DNA of 64,000 nucleotides from Agrostemma githago (taxonomy: Eukaryota; Streptophyta; Magnoliopsida; Caryophyllales; Caryophyllaceae), in contig OY288243.1 of assembly GCA_958450325.1 (NCBI GenBank), forward strand, positions 38,910,878 through 38,974,877, written 5' to 3'. A program made the translations under genes and the position numbers. How positions within the stretch are numbered: position 1 is the stretch's first letter; each line of letters starts with the position of its first letter. The notes beneath the pieces are model-generated. The model did no database searches. It was not told the DNA's origin and worked only from the letters and a program-made list of their open reading frames with translations. This document shows, in pieces, positions 42,760 to 56,835 of this stretch.

Positions 42760-43555
42760 CTAACAAATCGGAAGTTCATGCCATGCAGGATTCACAAGCC
42801 GAAAATAAAGGAGGAGTAACATCACTCCAGCAGAACTTGGTCCACAGCCTGGACATTCTTTACTGGTGGAGGCGGAACTGTAGCAGATTCTCCTGCAGAA
42901 ACCTGGGTCTCTGATGAACAGCAACAGAATATCCCCCGGGGTTATCAACGACATCCTGCTGGTCCACGCTCTCTTGCCCATCCGCCTTCTGATCAGCAAT
43001 GAGAAATCAGCGGACTCCATCAGATCCTCCGCCTCCACATCAGAAAGAGCATCCAGGTCAGGCGGCACAGGAAATTTCTCATCCAGTCACTTCTTCTCTA
43101 CAACCAGATTCCTCCGCCAACAATCTGCGAACCAAGTCCAACTCCTTCAGAGAACCTTCTTCTAGCACAGACCTGGGACCAGGAAGTAGCATATGATCCA
43201 GGAAATCCAGGAAAGTCATATCCTCTGCAGACTTACCAAAGCCTTTTGGAAATTTGAGCACCACTTCAGCAGAAACCTCATCAACGGATCTGGGGGCAGA
43301 ATAAGAGGCAGACTTAGAAAGGTCTGCCACCAGAGGTCCACTCTCTGCAGGAGTAATTTCTAAGAGATGGGACGAGTTACGACTTCTCCTAGAACCAGCA
43401 AAGCCAGCAGAAACAGAACTAACTTTCCTTTTGAAGACCACTCTAGTAGCAACGGCCCGCCTTCTAGCAGCTACTTGCTCTGGAGACACACGAGGTTTAG
43501 CGGATCCTGAAGAAGGGAGCAAGCGAAAATGAGTACCAGGAGAGATTGAGGTCAA
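42760..43555 (-). pseudogene. Decayed antisense gene, array D unit 1
   Basis: Minus-strand ORFs 43555-43079 and 43068-42760 match exon 3 (VVLKFPKGFG...LLPGP) and the acidic C-terminus (PPDLDALSDVEAEDL) of the element C gene. The PF04195-type exons and the coiled coil are gone. The region 43556-43785 up to the LTR holds only the PPT. Confidence 0.7.
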
Positions 43556-43785
43556 GTAAACCTAGCCAAGCATAAACGTATCTGCCAGACTTTTCTTTTT
43601 TCTCCCTCTGGGGGAGAAGGGGAAGGACCACTTGTGGAAGAATAGAGTGAATTGTGGAGTGTCATCATCTTCGGGTTTAGGACGAATGGTCGGATCAAAG
43701 AATCAATCATCATGCAAACCGACTACGATCCAAGCGAATTGAAATTCCCGCCTAAGATGAGCTTAGTCGGAAATTTGGGGGCATT

Positions 43786-44663
43786 TGTTTGGGATAAAAA
43801 TCCGCATCCTCAGAGCACGACGTGACATATTACAAATGAATGGTCAAAGGTCGGAAGGTCGAAAGGTCAAAAGGTCAAAAGACGAGAGTCGATAGTCAAA
43901 GTCAAGAAGTCAGAAAATCAAAAAGGGAAAAATCACGAAGTAATACTCGAAAAGTCCAAAGTCGTAAAAGTCAAGGATTCGATACGAAGAAAGTCAACCA
44001 ATCAACAAAGTAAAACCCAACAGTAGCATTGGGTCGGAGAGCATCCAAGCCCCGAAATGGGCCGAAGACAGCCAACTACTCAAAGTAACCCTAACCCAAG
44101 TACAAGACCTAGTCAAATAACCAACCCCCTAGATTCCAGGGTAGTGCCATCAGAGCAGGAGAGAAATCAGGAGAAGAGGAATGCAACGGCTAGGAAGAAA
44201 AGGTCAAGGGCAATAAAAGAGGAATGAATGCAAAGATTATGGACAATTAAGGAGGATAACGGTCCCAAGCTCAATAACAGTATAAAAGGCAAGAGGAAGG
44301 TCATTCAACACACATTCAACCTTACTCAACTCATCCTCAACGAATCATCATCCAAACACACCCAAGCATACATCACGATAAACACTCACAATCAATTTTA
44401 ATCACAACCATAGCAATATTACTTGTATTTATATTCCTTTTCTTCACTATTTCCCGTTCATAGTAGAATATTGGCGGGATTCCGACTCCCCCCGCGGTTT
44501 TTCCCACATCGGGTTTCCGCGTCACCAAAACTTTGTGTCATTTTCTCTCTTTCGTTGTTCTCCGTTTAATAGGTTCGATATCGCTTAGACAACCCGTAAT
44601 TATAGGACGATCGCTTTAACCCGTAATCTAAATCATAGATCCGGTAAATTTTTTACCAAAACA
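43786..44663 (+). repeat. Array D LTR 2
   Basis: Matches LTR 4 in its first part (sites equivalent to 36483, 36497, 36640, 36712 and 36808 of LTR 1) and LTR 1 in its last part. TATA box at 44281. Confidence 0.95.
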
Positions 44664-44666
44664 AAT

Positions 44667-44684
44667 TGGCGCCCACCGTGGGGA
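44667..44684 (+). other. Array D unit 2 PBS
   Basis: As in unit 1 except for the last base (A for C). Confidence 0.8.
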
Positions 44685-44738
44685 AAAGTGATCATTTCCT
44701 ATAAGCTACATCCTACAGTGAAGCAATCTCGTATCGTC

Positions 44739-46439
44739 ATGTCCGAATACGATCGAAATCTCTCTAGCAGCCTCTGAGCATCAATTCAGCCTGCTAGAGG
44801 AGAATCGCCACTAGGGCCATCAGGATCAATCTTCGCACCCCTTACCCAGGCAGTCTCTACCAGTCTGGCAGCAGGACACGTACCAGTAGCCTCAGGACCA
44901 CCTCACGTGCCTAAGGTGTCGAAAATGTCCAATCCCTTTAGGACCAGCAGAGAAGGCGCTTCATCCAAAACAGCGGTTCAAGGAGGGTCACTTGAAGACT
45001 TCTCCAGAATCTCAGCCTCACCAGACCCCCTGAAGGATGTGCTCCAGGGGATCAGCGCTCTGCAGCAGGCGGTGGAAACTCTACAGAAGGACAACCAAGA
45101 AATCAGGGCTCGGATCTCGGCAGCAGACAAGACTCCAGCCACATCGGTCCAGCCGTCACCAGAGATGCTGTTCCTGATGCCTAGAGGAGAGCCCAACACC
45201 CGCATGGAACCAACAGCCAGCAGACGTGCCACCAGGGAGATTCCCTCAGAATTGGTCACCAGACTGGAGCTAGGATTCGCTCCACCAGACCCAGTCGTTG
45301 AGCCTCGAAGGCTAGGCTACCTGTCTTACGGCCCCACATCCGACAGATCTCACATCACAGGTAATTCCTTCTCTAGCATCGAAAATCGAGGAACTAACTC
45401 ACTGTCTCTTACAGGTACCCCTATTCATCAGGCGCCCAGATGGCAATCTGTAACCCCACCAGGAGTAGTCACCCCATCCAGCGGTCAGTCCTCTGGAGGA
45501 GCATGGTCAGCAGCCACCCCCATCCAACAGGAGTCAGGATGGCAGCCAGGAGCAACCGGCACGGCGACCCCCGTCAACAACCTGTATCCAGAAGGAGTCC
45601 CATTCCAGCAAGCAACATGGTGGCAATCTGGGTCCAAAATCAACGCGACACCGTTGCCTAATCCTTCTAGCCACCAATACCCTGGAGGAGCATGGTCGGG
45701 AGGTACACCTTTCAGCTTTTCTCCTCCTAACCCTCTTGCAGGAGCAGTCAGCACAGCAGATCAGTATCGTCAGGAACTGAAGGAATTGAGAGACCTGATC
45801 AACAAGATTGCTGGAATGCCACGCCCCCTGGAGAGAGCAGCTAGGGACAGCTACACAGATCCGCCCTTCACTGATGATCTAGCCTGCGTCGCTGTACCCA
45901 AGGGATTCATGCCACCTGCCATGACACACTATGACGGTACCGCGGACCCGTTGGATCACATCAATCAGTATAAGCAGAAGATGATGGTGGTGACTGCAGC
46001 AGGACCTCTGAAGGAGGCATGCATGTGCAAGGGATTTGGCTCCACCTTGTCAGGAGCAGCTCTGCAGTGGTTCGTTAGTCTGCCCAACCGGAGTATCACT
46101 TCCTTTGCGGACTTGGTTAATACTTTCAACCAGCAGTTTGCCACCAGCAGAAAACCGGAGAAGCAAACCAGCGATCTATACCGGGTGGTGCCGGAGTTCG
46201 AAGAATCCACGCGTGATTTCCTTAGCAGATTCATTAAAGAGAAGGTGACCATCCTCAGATGTGACATAGCAACCGCTATAGAAGCCTTCCGCCAGGGACT
46301 CCACCAGGATTTAGAGCTGTACAAGGACCTCACCAGGTATCCATGCACCACATTTGAGGAGGTGCAAACAAAAGCATTGGCAGTCATCAGGCTGGAGGAG
46401 GATTCAGATCCTAGAGGAGTTACTTATGATCCAGCATAG
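44739..46439 (+). pseudogene. Array D unit 2 truncated gag with early nonsense
   Basis: Same deleted gag as unit 1, but codon 13 is TGA (44775-44777) after a two-base change, so only re-initiation (next Met at 44907) could give a product. Confidence 0.88.
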
Positions 46440-49223
46440 CAATCATAAACCCAACACATTCAGGAGGAGTACATCGAACCACCTCAGACTTAGGTAGATG
46501 GAATCAACCTGGATAAGCTGCCCTCAGAGCAAAAAGTCCTGGTTGGGTCAGAACGTACAGGTAATATCCGCCAAAACCTCATTGAACTATTAAAACTAAC
46601 ATGGATTGTTTTGATTGGTCGCATGATGATATGGTAGGTATAGATCCGAGCGTTATAACCCACAGGCTAAGTGTGTACCCAAGCTGCAAACCAGTCCAAC
46701 AGAAGAGAAGGAAGTTTGCCCCAGAGAGAAACCAAGTCATAAATCAGGAGGTAGACAGTCTGCTGGCTGCTAGAAAAATCAGGGAGGTGAAGTACCCAGA
46801 GTGGCTATCTAATGTGATGGTAGCCCCAAAGAAGAATGACAAATGGAGGATATGCGTTGACTTTACCGACTTAAACAAGAATGGGTACAACCAGATCAAG
46901 ATGCATCCAGCAGACCAGGAGAAGACGAACTCCAGATCTGAGAGAGATTTATCTCCAGATCCTCAGGTAGATGTCGACTGTTCTATGATATACTGAAGAA
47001 GACCCAAAGGTTTGATTGGACAGCAGAGCACGAGAAGGCGTTCAGCGACCTGAAGCACTACCTCAGCACTCCACCTCTGCTGTCAAAACCAGAACCTGGA
47101 GAACCACTCTTCCTGTATTTATCAGTAACCGAGGTAGCAGTCAGCGCGGTATTAGTACGTGAGCACGAAGGAGCACAATGCCCAGTATATTATGTTAGTA
47201 AGTCTCTGCTTCCTGCAGAGACCAGGTACACATCCCTTGAGAAACTCGTACTTGCACTTGTTACAGCGTCTTATAAACTTCGATCTTATCTTGAATTGCA
47301 TGATATTTCTGTAATAACAAATTATCCACTCAAAACTATTATGAGAAAACCTGAGTTATCAGGAAGAATGGCCAAGTGGTCCATACACTTGAGCGGCTTC
47401 GACATGAAATTTGTCCCCAGGACTGCGATCAAGTCTCAGGCGTTAGCAGACTTCATATCCGACTTTAGCCCAGCACAGCAGACACAGGCAGAGAAAATCC
47501 TCCTCCTCCTTGAGGAAGACAAAGGCGAACAAGTGTGGAAGCTAAATGTAGATGGTGCCCCCAACATGCGAGGATCTGGAGCAGGATTAGTTCTCAAGTC
47601 TCCTCAGGGGGATCTCATAGACCAAGCAGTGCGGTGCGAGTTCCGGACAACAAGTAACAAGGCAGAATACAAAGCTCTAATCTTAGCTAAGGACTCCAAG
47701 ATGGCGTCTTACCTTGAAGTGGCAAAGGAGCTCTCCCTTAGGTTCGTAGCCTTCTCAATCAACCAAGTCCCTAGAGACCAGAACGTGGAAACAGATTGGA
47801 TCAACAAGATTCCCAATAATTTCGCCCTAGCCACCCTGGGGGCAACCTTCAAACCAGGCGTAGTTTCCACCATACCCATTGTCCATGTACTGGAGCCAGC
47901 AGTTTGGATAGGCACACAGGAACGCCAGGTGCTGAGGCAGGAGGACAATTCACCAGACCAGGGATTGCAGTGGCTGCAGAAGGCAGGAGTCTGCAGCACC
48001 TCAGCAGAACAAGAAAGAATCCCAGACTGGAGAAAACCCTACCAAGAATGGCTGCAAAACAATATTCTGCCAGCAGACAAGAAGGAAGCCCGAAGTTTTA
48101 GGAAGAAAGCGTCCAGGTACACCCTCATTGATGGTATCATGTTCAAAAGATCAGCCGTCGGACCATACTTGAGGTGCCTAAGTCAGCAGGAGGCAGAGGT
48201 GGTTATGCATGATCTCCACAATGGTGAGTGTGGAAATCATGCAGGGGGCAAGAGTCTATCCAACAAAGCACTCCGCCAAGGTTACTACTGGACGACAATA
48301 CGCAAGGAGGCGAGGGAATATGTTAAGAAGTGTGACGCCTGCCAGAAACATGCACCAATCAATCACCAGCCAGCAGAGCCGTTGCACCCAATAAATTCGC
48401 CCTGGCCCTTCATCATGAAGTGGGGGATGGATATTGTTGGCAAGTCACCAAGAACTCCAGGAAACAAAGTTTTTATGTTGGCCATGACAGACTACTTCTC
48501 CAAGTGGATAGAAGCAGAAGCATTCCCTCAGGTGACTGAGAAGCAGGTTATTTCCTTCATAAAGCGTAACATTATCTGCAGGTTTGACATTCCTTCAGAG
48601 ATCATCTGCAACAACGGATCCCAGTTTATTGGCAACAAGATAGAGGCCTACTGTGCCAAATGGAACATCACACTAAGCAAGTCTACCCCCAGAAATCCTC
48701 AGTCTAATGGTCAGGCGGAGTCTAGCAACAAAATTGTGATAGACAACCTGAACAGAAGGCTGGAGGAGGCAGGGGGCAGATGGGCAGAAGAACTCCCCTT
48801 GGAGCTATGGTCTGATAGAAGCACAACCAAGGTGGCTACAGGACAGACACCTTTTCAGCTTGGTCTTTGGTGCTGAGGTGGTCATTCCTTCAGAAGTAAG
48901 AGTGCCTACCCATGTCAGAAGAAAAGAACCAGGTGGAAATGGCGAACAACTTACCATAGACGAACTCAAAACTGATGCCCAAATCAGGATGGCCTCCTAC
49001 AGGCAGACAGTCGCCAGGAGCTACAACAAGAATGCCAGAATCAGAGTCTGCAGGAAAAAGACCTAGTTCTCAGGAAAGTCTTCCAGAACACCAGAAATCA
49101 GCAGGAAGGGAAATTCTCCTACAATTGGGAAGGACCTTGTCAGGTGGAGAAAGTATGACCATGGAAGGAGAAACCATCCAGAAACCCTGGAATATAGTAC
49201 ACTTGAAGAAGTATTTCTTCTAA
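46440..49223 (+). pseudogene. Array D unit 2 pol remnant
   Basis: Carries every deletion, the frameshift and the Asp-to-Asn change of unit 1, plus private changes (Ala to Asp in CFDWSHDD near 46613 and Met to Lys near 48104). Confidence 0.9.
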
Positions 49224-49493
49224 ATGGGCCACTGTCGCCAGAAACATGGGCCACTGCCGCCAGAAACATGGCATCTATTCTGCCAGATACACCTCCACCA
49301 GAACCCAGGTTTCATCTTATCAAACCTTGCAAACATATATTTAAACTTTCCTTTTCTCCTGCTATCTGTTTTGCTTTCTTTTTCGTGATTTTTGAAAGTC
49401 AAATGTTTTATCTTCAAGTATGCCTTTAGAGTTTGACCCTCTCCTTTGTGTCATCAGAATTCGGTTTCCTTTTTGCATCAAAGTTTAATTTTC

Positions 49494-49702
49494 TTTTCAT
49501 ACGTCTTCAAAATTTAATTTCCTTTTCACACGTCTTCAAAATTTAATTTTCTTGTCACATGTCTTCAAGATTTAATTTTCTTTTCATATGTTTTCAAAAT
49601 TCGATTATCTTTTCACATGTCTTCAAAATTGGATTTTCTTCCTTCACATATTTTCAAAGGTTTGATTTCCTCCCGCATATACCTTCAAACATTGCATCTT
49701 TA
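49494..49702 (+). repeat. 30-bp tandem repeats, unit 2
   Basis: Same repeat tract at +7342. Confidence 0.8.
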
Positions 49703-49744
49703 CCATCTTTCATCAGCTTTTTCAACCAAAACTGGTGACCAATC

Positions 49745-49890
49745 TGGTGGACTGTATAATTTCTATAGAAGGCGTGCGTCTTGTGCTGAGTGCCTACAAC
49801 CAGGGCAATACAAGTCCCCTGCGTCACTCAGCACCCACGCAAAGCGTGGCACCTCTGACTGAGTGGGCAAAACAAGACCCCAGGCCACCA
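49745..49890. other. Conserved inverted-repeat block, unit 2
   Basis: Same arms as unit 1, with one G-to-C change just after the outer left arm. Confidence 0.7.
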
Positions 49891-50101
49891 ATTATCAAAG
49901 GTCGACCATACAAACATAAGGCATGCATACAACAGAAGGTAGTTAGACAAAACTACAACAAACGATTACAATCAAACGTAAACAACCACGATCAAAAGCA
50001 AACGATTACGATCTTCTGTTAAGGCACGAAGTGCCACAAAATACTAACACACTTCGCTCCCCTGAGCAAAGGTGAAGTCATTACAGAATTTTTTGCAAAC
50101 A

Positions 50102-50897
50102 CTAACAAATCGGAAGTTCATGCCATGCAGGATTCACAAGCCGAAAATAAAGGAGGAGTAACATCACTCCAGCAGAACTTCGTCCACAGCCTGGACATTC
50201 TTTACTGGTGGAGGCGGAACTGTAGCAGATTCTCCTGCAGAAACCTGGGTCTCTGATGAACAGCAACAGAATATCCCCCGGGGTTATCAACGACATCCTG
50301 CTGGTCCACGCTCTCTTGCCCATCCGCCTTCTGATCAGCAATGAGAAATCAGCGGACTCCATCAGATCCTCCGCCTCCACATCAGAAAGAGCATCCAGGT
50401 CAGGCGCCACAGGAAATTTCTCATCCAGTCACTTCTTCTCTACAACCAGATTCCTCCGCCAACAATCTGCGAACCAAGTCCAACTCCTTCAGAGAACCTT
50501 CTTCTAGCACAGACCTGGGACCAGGAAGTAGCATATGATCCAGGAAATCCAGGAAAGTCATATCCTCTGCAGACTTACCAAAGCCTTTTGGAAATTTGAG
50601 CACCACTTCAGCAGAAACCTCATCAACGGATCTGGGGGCAGAATAAGAGGCAGACTTAGAAAGGTCTGCCACCAGAGGTCCACTCTCTGCAGGAGTAATT
50701 TCTAAGAGATGGGACGAGTTACGACTTCTCCTAGAACCAGCAAAGCCAGCAGAAACAGAACTAACTTTCCTTTTGAAGACCACTCTAGTAGCAACGGCCC
50801 GCCTTCTAGCAGCTACTTGCTCTGGAGACACACGAGGTTTAGCGGATCCTGAAGGAGGGAGCAAGCGAAAATGAGTACCAGGAGAGATTGAGGTCAA
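50102..50897 (-). pseudogene. Decayed antisense gene, array D unit 2
   Basis: Same remnant as unit 1 with a few substitutions. Confidence 0.7.
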
Positions 50898-51127
50898 GTA
50901 AACCTAGCCAAGCATAAACGTATCTGCCAGACTTTTCTTTTTTCTCCCTCTGGGGGAGAAGGGGAAGGACCACTTGTGGAAGAATAGAGTGAATTGTGGA
51001 GTGTCATCATCTTCGGGTTTAGGACGAATGGTCGGATCAAAGAATCAATCATCATGCAAACCGACTACGATCCAAGCGAATTGAAATTCCCGCCTAAGAT
51101 GAGCTTAGTCGGAAATTTGGGGGCATT

Positions 51128-52005
51128 TGTTTGGGATAAAAATCCGCATCCTCAGAGCACGACGTGACATATTACAAATGAATGGTCAAAGGTCGGAAGG
51201 TCGAAAGGTCAAAAGGTCAAAAGACGAGAGTCGATAGTCAAAGTCAAGAAGTCAGAAAATCAAAAAGGGAAAAATCACGAAGTAATACTCGAAAAGTCCA
51301 AAGTCGTAAAAGTCAAGGATTCGATACGAAGAAAGTCAACCAATCAACAAAGTAAAACCCAACAGTAGCATTGGGCCGGAGAGCATCCAAGCCCCGAAAT
51401 GGGCCGAAGACAGCCAACTACTCAAAGTAACCCTAACCCAAGTACAAGACCTAGTCAAATAACCAACCCCCTAGATTCCAGGGTAGTGCCACCAGAGCAG
51501 GAGAGAAATCAGGAGAAGAGGAATGCAACGGCTAGGAAGAAAAGGTCAAGGGCAATAAAAGAGGAATGAATGCAAAGATTATGGACAATTAAGGAGGATA
51601 ACGGTCCCAAGCTCAATAACAGTATAAAAGGCAAGAGGAAGGTCATTCAACACACATTCAACCTTACTCAACTCATCCTCAACGAATCATCATCCAAACA
51701 CACCCAAGCATACATCACGATAAACACTCACAATCAATTTTAATCACAACCATAGCAATATTACTTGTATTTATATTCCTTTTCTTCACTATTTCCCGTT
51801 CATAGTAGAATATTGGCGGGATTCCGACTCCCCCCGCGGTTTTTCCCACATCGGGTTTCCGCGTCACCAAAACTTTGTGTCATTTTATCTCTTTCGTTGT
51901 TCTCCGTTTAATAGGTTCGATATCGCTTAGACAACCCGTAATTATAGGACGATCGCTTTAACCCGTAATCTAAATCATAGATCCGGTAAATTTTTTACCA
52001 AAACA
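51128..52005 (+). repeat. Array D LTR 3
   Basis: Like LTR 4 up to the site equivalent to 36712 and like LTR 1 from 36808 on, so its switch point differs from that of LTR 2. TATA box at 51623. Confidence 0.95.
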
Positions 52006-52008
52006 AAT

Positions 52009-52026
52009 TGGCGCCCACCATGGGGC
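52009..52026 (+). other. Array D unit 3 PBS
   Basis: As in unit 1 with G to A inside (CCACCATGG for CCACCGTGG). Confidence 0.8.
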
Positions 52027-52080
52027 AAAGTGATCATTTCCTATAAGCTACATCCTACAGTGAAGCAATCTCGTATCGTC

Positions 52081-53781
52081 ATGTCCGAATCCGATCGAAA
52101 TCTCTCTAGCAGCCTAGGAGCATCAATTCAGCCTGCTAGAGGAGAATCGCCACTAGGGCCATCAGGATCAATCTTCGCACCCCTTACCCAGGCAGTCTCT
52201 ACCAGTCTGGCAGCAGGACACGTACCAGTAGCCTCAGGACCACCTCACGTGCCTAAGGTGTCGAAAATGTCCAATCCCTTTAGGACCAGCAGAGAAGGCG
52301 CTTCATCCAAAACAGCGGTTCAAGGAGGGTCACTTGAAGACTTCTCCAGAATCTCAGCCTCACCAGACCCCCTGAAGGATGTGCTCCAGGGGATCAGCGC
52401 TCTGCAGCAGGCGGTGGAAACTCTACAGAAGGACAACCAAGAAATCAGGGCTCGGATCTCGGCAGCAGACAAGACTCCAGCCACATCGGTCCAGCCGTCA
52501 CCAGAGATACTGTTCCTGATGCCTAGAGGAGAGCCCAACACCCGCATGGAACCAACAGCCAGCAGACGTGCCACCAGGGAGATTCCCTCAGAATTGGTCA
52601 CCAGACTGGAGCTAGGATTCGCTCCACCAGACCCAGTCGTTGAGCCTCGAAGGCTAGGCTACCTGTCTTACGGCCCCACATCCGACAGATCTCACATCAC
52701 AGGTAATTCCTTCTCTAGCATCGAAAATCGAGGAACTAACTCACTGTCTCTTACAGGTACCCCTATTCATCAGGCGCCCAGATGGCAATCTGTAACCCCA
52801 CCAGGAGTAGTCACCCCATCCAGCGGTCAGTCCTCTGGAGGAGCATGGTCAGCAGCCACCCCCATCCAACAGGAGTCAGGATGGCAGCCAGGAGCAACCG
52901 GCACGGCGACCCCCGTCAACAACCTGTATCCAGAAGGAGTCCCATTCCAGCAAGCAACATGGTGGCAATCTGGGTCCACAATCAACGCGACACCGTTGCC
53001 TAATCCTTCTAGCCACCAATACCCTGGAGGAGCATGGTCGGGAGGTACACCTTTCAGCTTTTCTCCTCCTAACCCTCTTGCAGGAGCAGTCAGCACAGCA
53101 GATCAGTATCGTCAGGAACTGAAGGAATTGAGAGACCTGATCAACAAGATTGCTGGAATGCCACACCCCCTGGAGAGAGCAGCTAGGGACAGCTACACAG
53201 ATCCGTCCTTCACTGATGATCTAGCCTGCGTCGCTGTACCCAAGGGATTCATGCCACCTGCCATGACACACTATGACGGTACCGCGGACCCGTTGGATCA
53301 CATCAATCAGTATAAGCAGAAGATGATGGTGGTGACTGCAGCAGGACCTCTGAAGGAGGCATGCATGTGCAAGGGATTTGGCTCCACCTTGTCAGGAGCA
53401 GCTCTGCAGTGGTTCGTTAGTCTGCCCAACCGGAGTATCACTTCCTTTGCGGACTTGGTTAATACTTTCAACCAGCAGTTTGCCACCAGCAGAAAACCGG
53501 AGAAGCAAACCAGCGATCTATACCGGGTGGTGCCGGAGTTCGAAGAATCCACGCGTGATTTCCTTAGCAGATTCATTAAAGAGAAGGTGTCCATCCTCAG
53601 ATGTGACATAGCAACCGCTATAGAAGCCTTCCGCCAGGGACTCCACCAGGATTTAGAGCTGTACAAGGACCTCACCAGGTATCCATGCACCACATTTGAG
53701 GAGGTGCAAACAAAAGCATTGGCAGTCATCAGGCTGGAGGAGGATTCAGATCCTAGAGGAGTTACTTATGATCCAGCATAG
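52081..53781 (+). CDS. Array D unit 3 truncated gag
   Basis: 566 codons from ATG at 52081, open, with a few amino-acid changes from unit 1 (for example Met to Ile near 52509, Arg to His near 53165, Thr to Ser near 53589). It has the same knuckle-protease deletion. Confidence 0.88.
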   Translation: MSESDRNLSSSLGASIQPARGESPLGPSGSIFAPLTQAVSTSLAAGHVPVASGPPHVPKVSKMSNPFRTSREGASSKTAVQGGSLEDFSRISASPDPLKDVLQGISALQQAVETLQKDNQEIRARISAADKTPATSVQPSPEILFLMPRGEPNTRMEPTASRRATREIPSELVTRLELGFAPPDPVVEPRRLGYLSYGPTSDRSHITGNSFSSIENRGTNSLSLTGTPIHQAPRWQSVTPPGVVTPSSGQSSGGAWSAATPIQQESGWQPGATGTATPVNNLYPEGVPFQQATWWQSGSTINATPLPNPSSHQYPGGAWSGGTPFSFSPPNPLAGAVSTADQYRQELKELRDLINKIAGMPHPLERAARDSYTDPSFTDDLACVAVPKGFMPPAMTHYDGTADPLDHINQYKQKMMVVTAAGPLKEACMCKGFGSTLSGAALQWFVSLPNRSITSFADLVNTFNQQFATSRKPEKQTSDLYRVVPEFEESTRDFLSRFIKEKVSILRCDIATAIEAFRQGLHQDLELYKDLTRYPCTTFEEVQTKALAVIRLEEDSDPRGVTYDPA

Positions 53782-56565
53782 CAATCATAAACCCAACACA
53801 TTCAGGAGGAGTACATCGAACCACCTCAGACTTAGGTAGATGGAATCAACCTGGATAAGCTGCCCTCAGAGCAAAAAGTCCTGGTTGGGTCAGAACGTAC
53901 AGGTAATATCCGCCAAAACCTCATTGAACTATTAAAACTAACATGGATTGTTTTGCTTGGTCGCATGATGATATGGTAGGTATAGATCCGAGCGTTATAA
54001 CCCACAGGCTAAGTGTGTACCCAAGCTGCAAACCAGTCCAACAGAAGAGAAGGAAGTTTGCCCCAGAGAGAAACCAAGTCATAAATCAGGAGGTAGACAG
54101 TCTGCTGGCTGCTAGAAAAATCAGGGAGGTGAAGTACCCAGAGTGGCTATCTAATGTGATGGTAGCCCCAAAGAAGAATGACAAATGGAGGATATGCGTT
54201 GACTTTACCGACTTAAACAAGAATGGGTACAACCAGATCAAGATGCATCCAGCAGACCAGGAGAAGACGAACTCCAGATCTGAGAGAGATTTATCTCCAG
54301 ATCCTCAGGTAGATGTCGACTGTTCTATGATATACTGAAGAAGACCCAAAGGTTTGATTGGACAGCAGAGCACGAGAAGGCGTTCAGCGACCTGAAGCAC
54401 TACCTCAGCACTCCACCTCTGCTGTCAAAACCAGAACCTGGAGAACCACTCTTCCTGTATTTATCAGTAACCGAGGTAGCAGTCAGCGCGGTATTAGTAC
54501 GTGAGCACGAAGGAGCACAATGCCCAGTATATTATGTTAGTAAGTCTCTGCTTCCTGCAGAGACCAGGTACACATCCCTTGAGAAACTCGTACTTGCACT
54601 TGTTACAGCGTCTTATAAACTTCGATCTTATCTTGAATTGCATGATATTTCTGTAATAACAAATTATCCACTCAAAACTATTATGAGAAAACCTGAGTTA
54701 TCAGGAAGAATGGCCAAGTGGTCCATACACTTGAGCGGCTTCGACATGAAATTTGTCCCCAGGACTGCGATCAAGTCTCAGGCGTTAGCAGACTTCATAT
54801 CCGACTTTAGCCCAGCACAGCAGACACAGGCAGAGAAAATCCTCCTCCTCCTTGAGGAAGACAAAGGCGAACAAGTGTGGAAGCTAAATGTAGATGGTGC
54901 CCCCAACATGCGAGGATCTGGAGCAGGATTAGTTCTCAAGTCTCCTCAGGGGGATCTCATAGACCAAGCAGTGCGGTGCGAGTTCCGGACAACAAGTAAC
55001 AAGGCAGAATACAAAGCTCTAATCTTAGCTAAGGACTCCAAGATGGCGTCTTACCTTGAAGTGGCAAAGGAGCTCTCCCTTAGGTTCGTAGCCTTCTCAA
55101 TCAACCAAGTCCCTAGAGACCAGAACGTGGAAACAGATTGGATCAACAAGATTCCCAATAATTTCGCCCTAGCCACCCTGGGGGCAACCTTCAAACCAGG
55201 CGTAGTTTCCACCATACCCATTGTCCATGTACTGGAGCCAGCAGTTTGGATAGGCACACAGGAACGCCAGGTGCTGAGGCAGGAGGACAATTCACCAGAC
55301 CAGGGATTGCAGTGGCTGCAGAAGGCAGGAGTCTGCAGCACCTCAGCAGAACAAGAAAGAATCCCAGACTGGAGAAAACCCTACCAAGAATGGCTGCAAA
55401 ACAATATTCTGCCAGCAGACAAGAAGGAAGCCCGAAGTTTTAGGATGAAAGCGTCCAGGTACACCCTCATTGATGGTATCATGTTCAAAAGATCAGCCGT
55501 CGGACCATACTTGAGGTGCCTAAGTCAGCAGGAGGCAGAGGTGGTTATGCATGATCTCCACAATGGTGAGTGTGGAAATCATGCAGGGGGCAAGAGTCTA
55601 TCCAACAAAGCACTCCGCCAAGGTTACTACTGGACGACAATACGCAAGGAGGCGAGGGAATATGTTAAGAAGTGTGACGCCTGCCAGAAACATGCACCAA
55701 TCAATCACCAGCCAGCAGAGCCGTTGCACCCAATAAATTCGCCCTGGCCCTTCATCATGAAGTGGGGGATGGATATTGTTGGCAAGTCACCAAGAACTCC
55801 AGGAAACAAAGTTTTTATGTTGGCCATGACAGACTACTTCTCCAAGTGGATAGAAGCAGAAGCATTCCCTCAGGTGACTGAGAAGCAGGTTATTTCCTTC
55901 ATAAAGCGTAACATTATCTGCAGGTTTGACATTCCTTCAGAGATCATCTGCAACAACGGATCCCAGTTTATTGGCAACAAGATAGAGGCCTACTGTGCCA
56001 AATGGAACATCACACTAAGCAAGTCTACCCCCAGAAATCCTCAGTCTAATGGTCAGGCGGAGTCTAGCAACAAAATTGTGATAGACAACCTGAACAGAAG
56101 GCTGGAGGAGGCAGGGGGCAGATGGGCAGAAGAACTCCCCTTGGAGCTATGGTCTGATAGAAGCACAACCAAGGTGGCTACAGGACAGACACCTTTTCAG
56201 CTTGGTCTTTGGTGCTGAGGTGGTCATTCCTTCAGAAGTAAGAGTGCCTACCCATGTCAGAAGAAAAGAACCAGGTGGAAATGGCGAACAACTTACCATA
56301 GACGAACTCAAAACTGATGCCCAAATCAGGATGGCCTCCTACAGGCAGACAGTCGCCAGGAGCTACAACAAGAATGCCAGAATCAGAGTCTGCAGGAAAA
56401 AGACCTAGTTCTCAGGAAAGTCTTCCAGAACACCAGAAATCAGCAGGAAGGGAAATTCTCCTACAATTGGGAAGGACCTTGTCAGGTGGAGAAAGTATGA
56501 CCATGGAAGGAGAAACCATCCAGAAACCCTGGAATATAGTACACTTGAAGAAGTATTTCTTCTAA
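53782..56565 (+). pseudogene. Array D unit 3 pol remnant
   Basis: Same lesions as unit 1. The visible pol fragments of this unit match unit 1 almost everywhere. Confidence 0.9.
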
Positions 56566-56835
56566 ATGGGCCACTGTCGCCAGAAACATGGGCCACTGCC
56601 GCCAGAAACATGGCATCTATTCTGCCAGATACACCTCCACCAGAACCCAGGTTTCATCTTATCAAACCTTGCAAACATATATTTAAACTTTCCTTTTCTC
56701 CTGCTATCTGTTTTGCTTTCTTTTTCGTGATTTTTGAAAGTCAAATGTTTTATCTTCAAGTATGCCTTTAGAGTTTGACCCTCTCCTTTGTGTCATCAGA
56801 ATTCGGTTTCCTTTTTGCATCAAAGTTTAATTTTC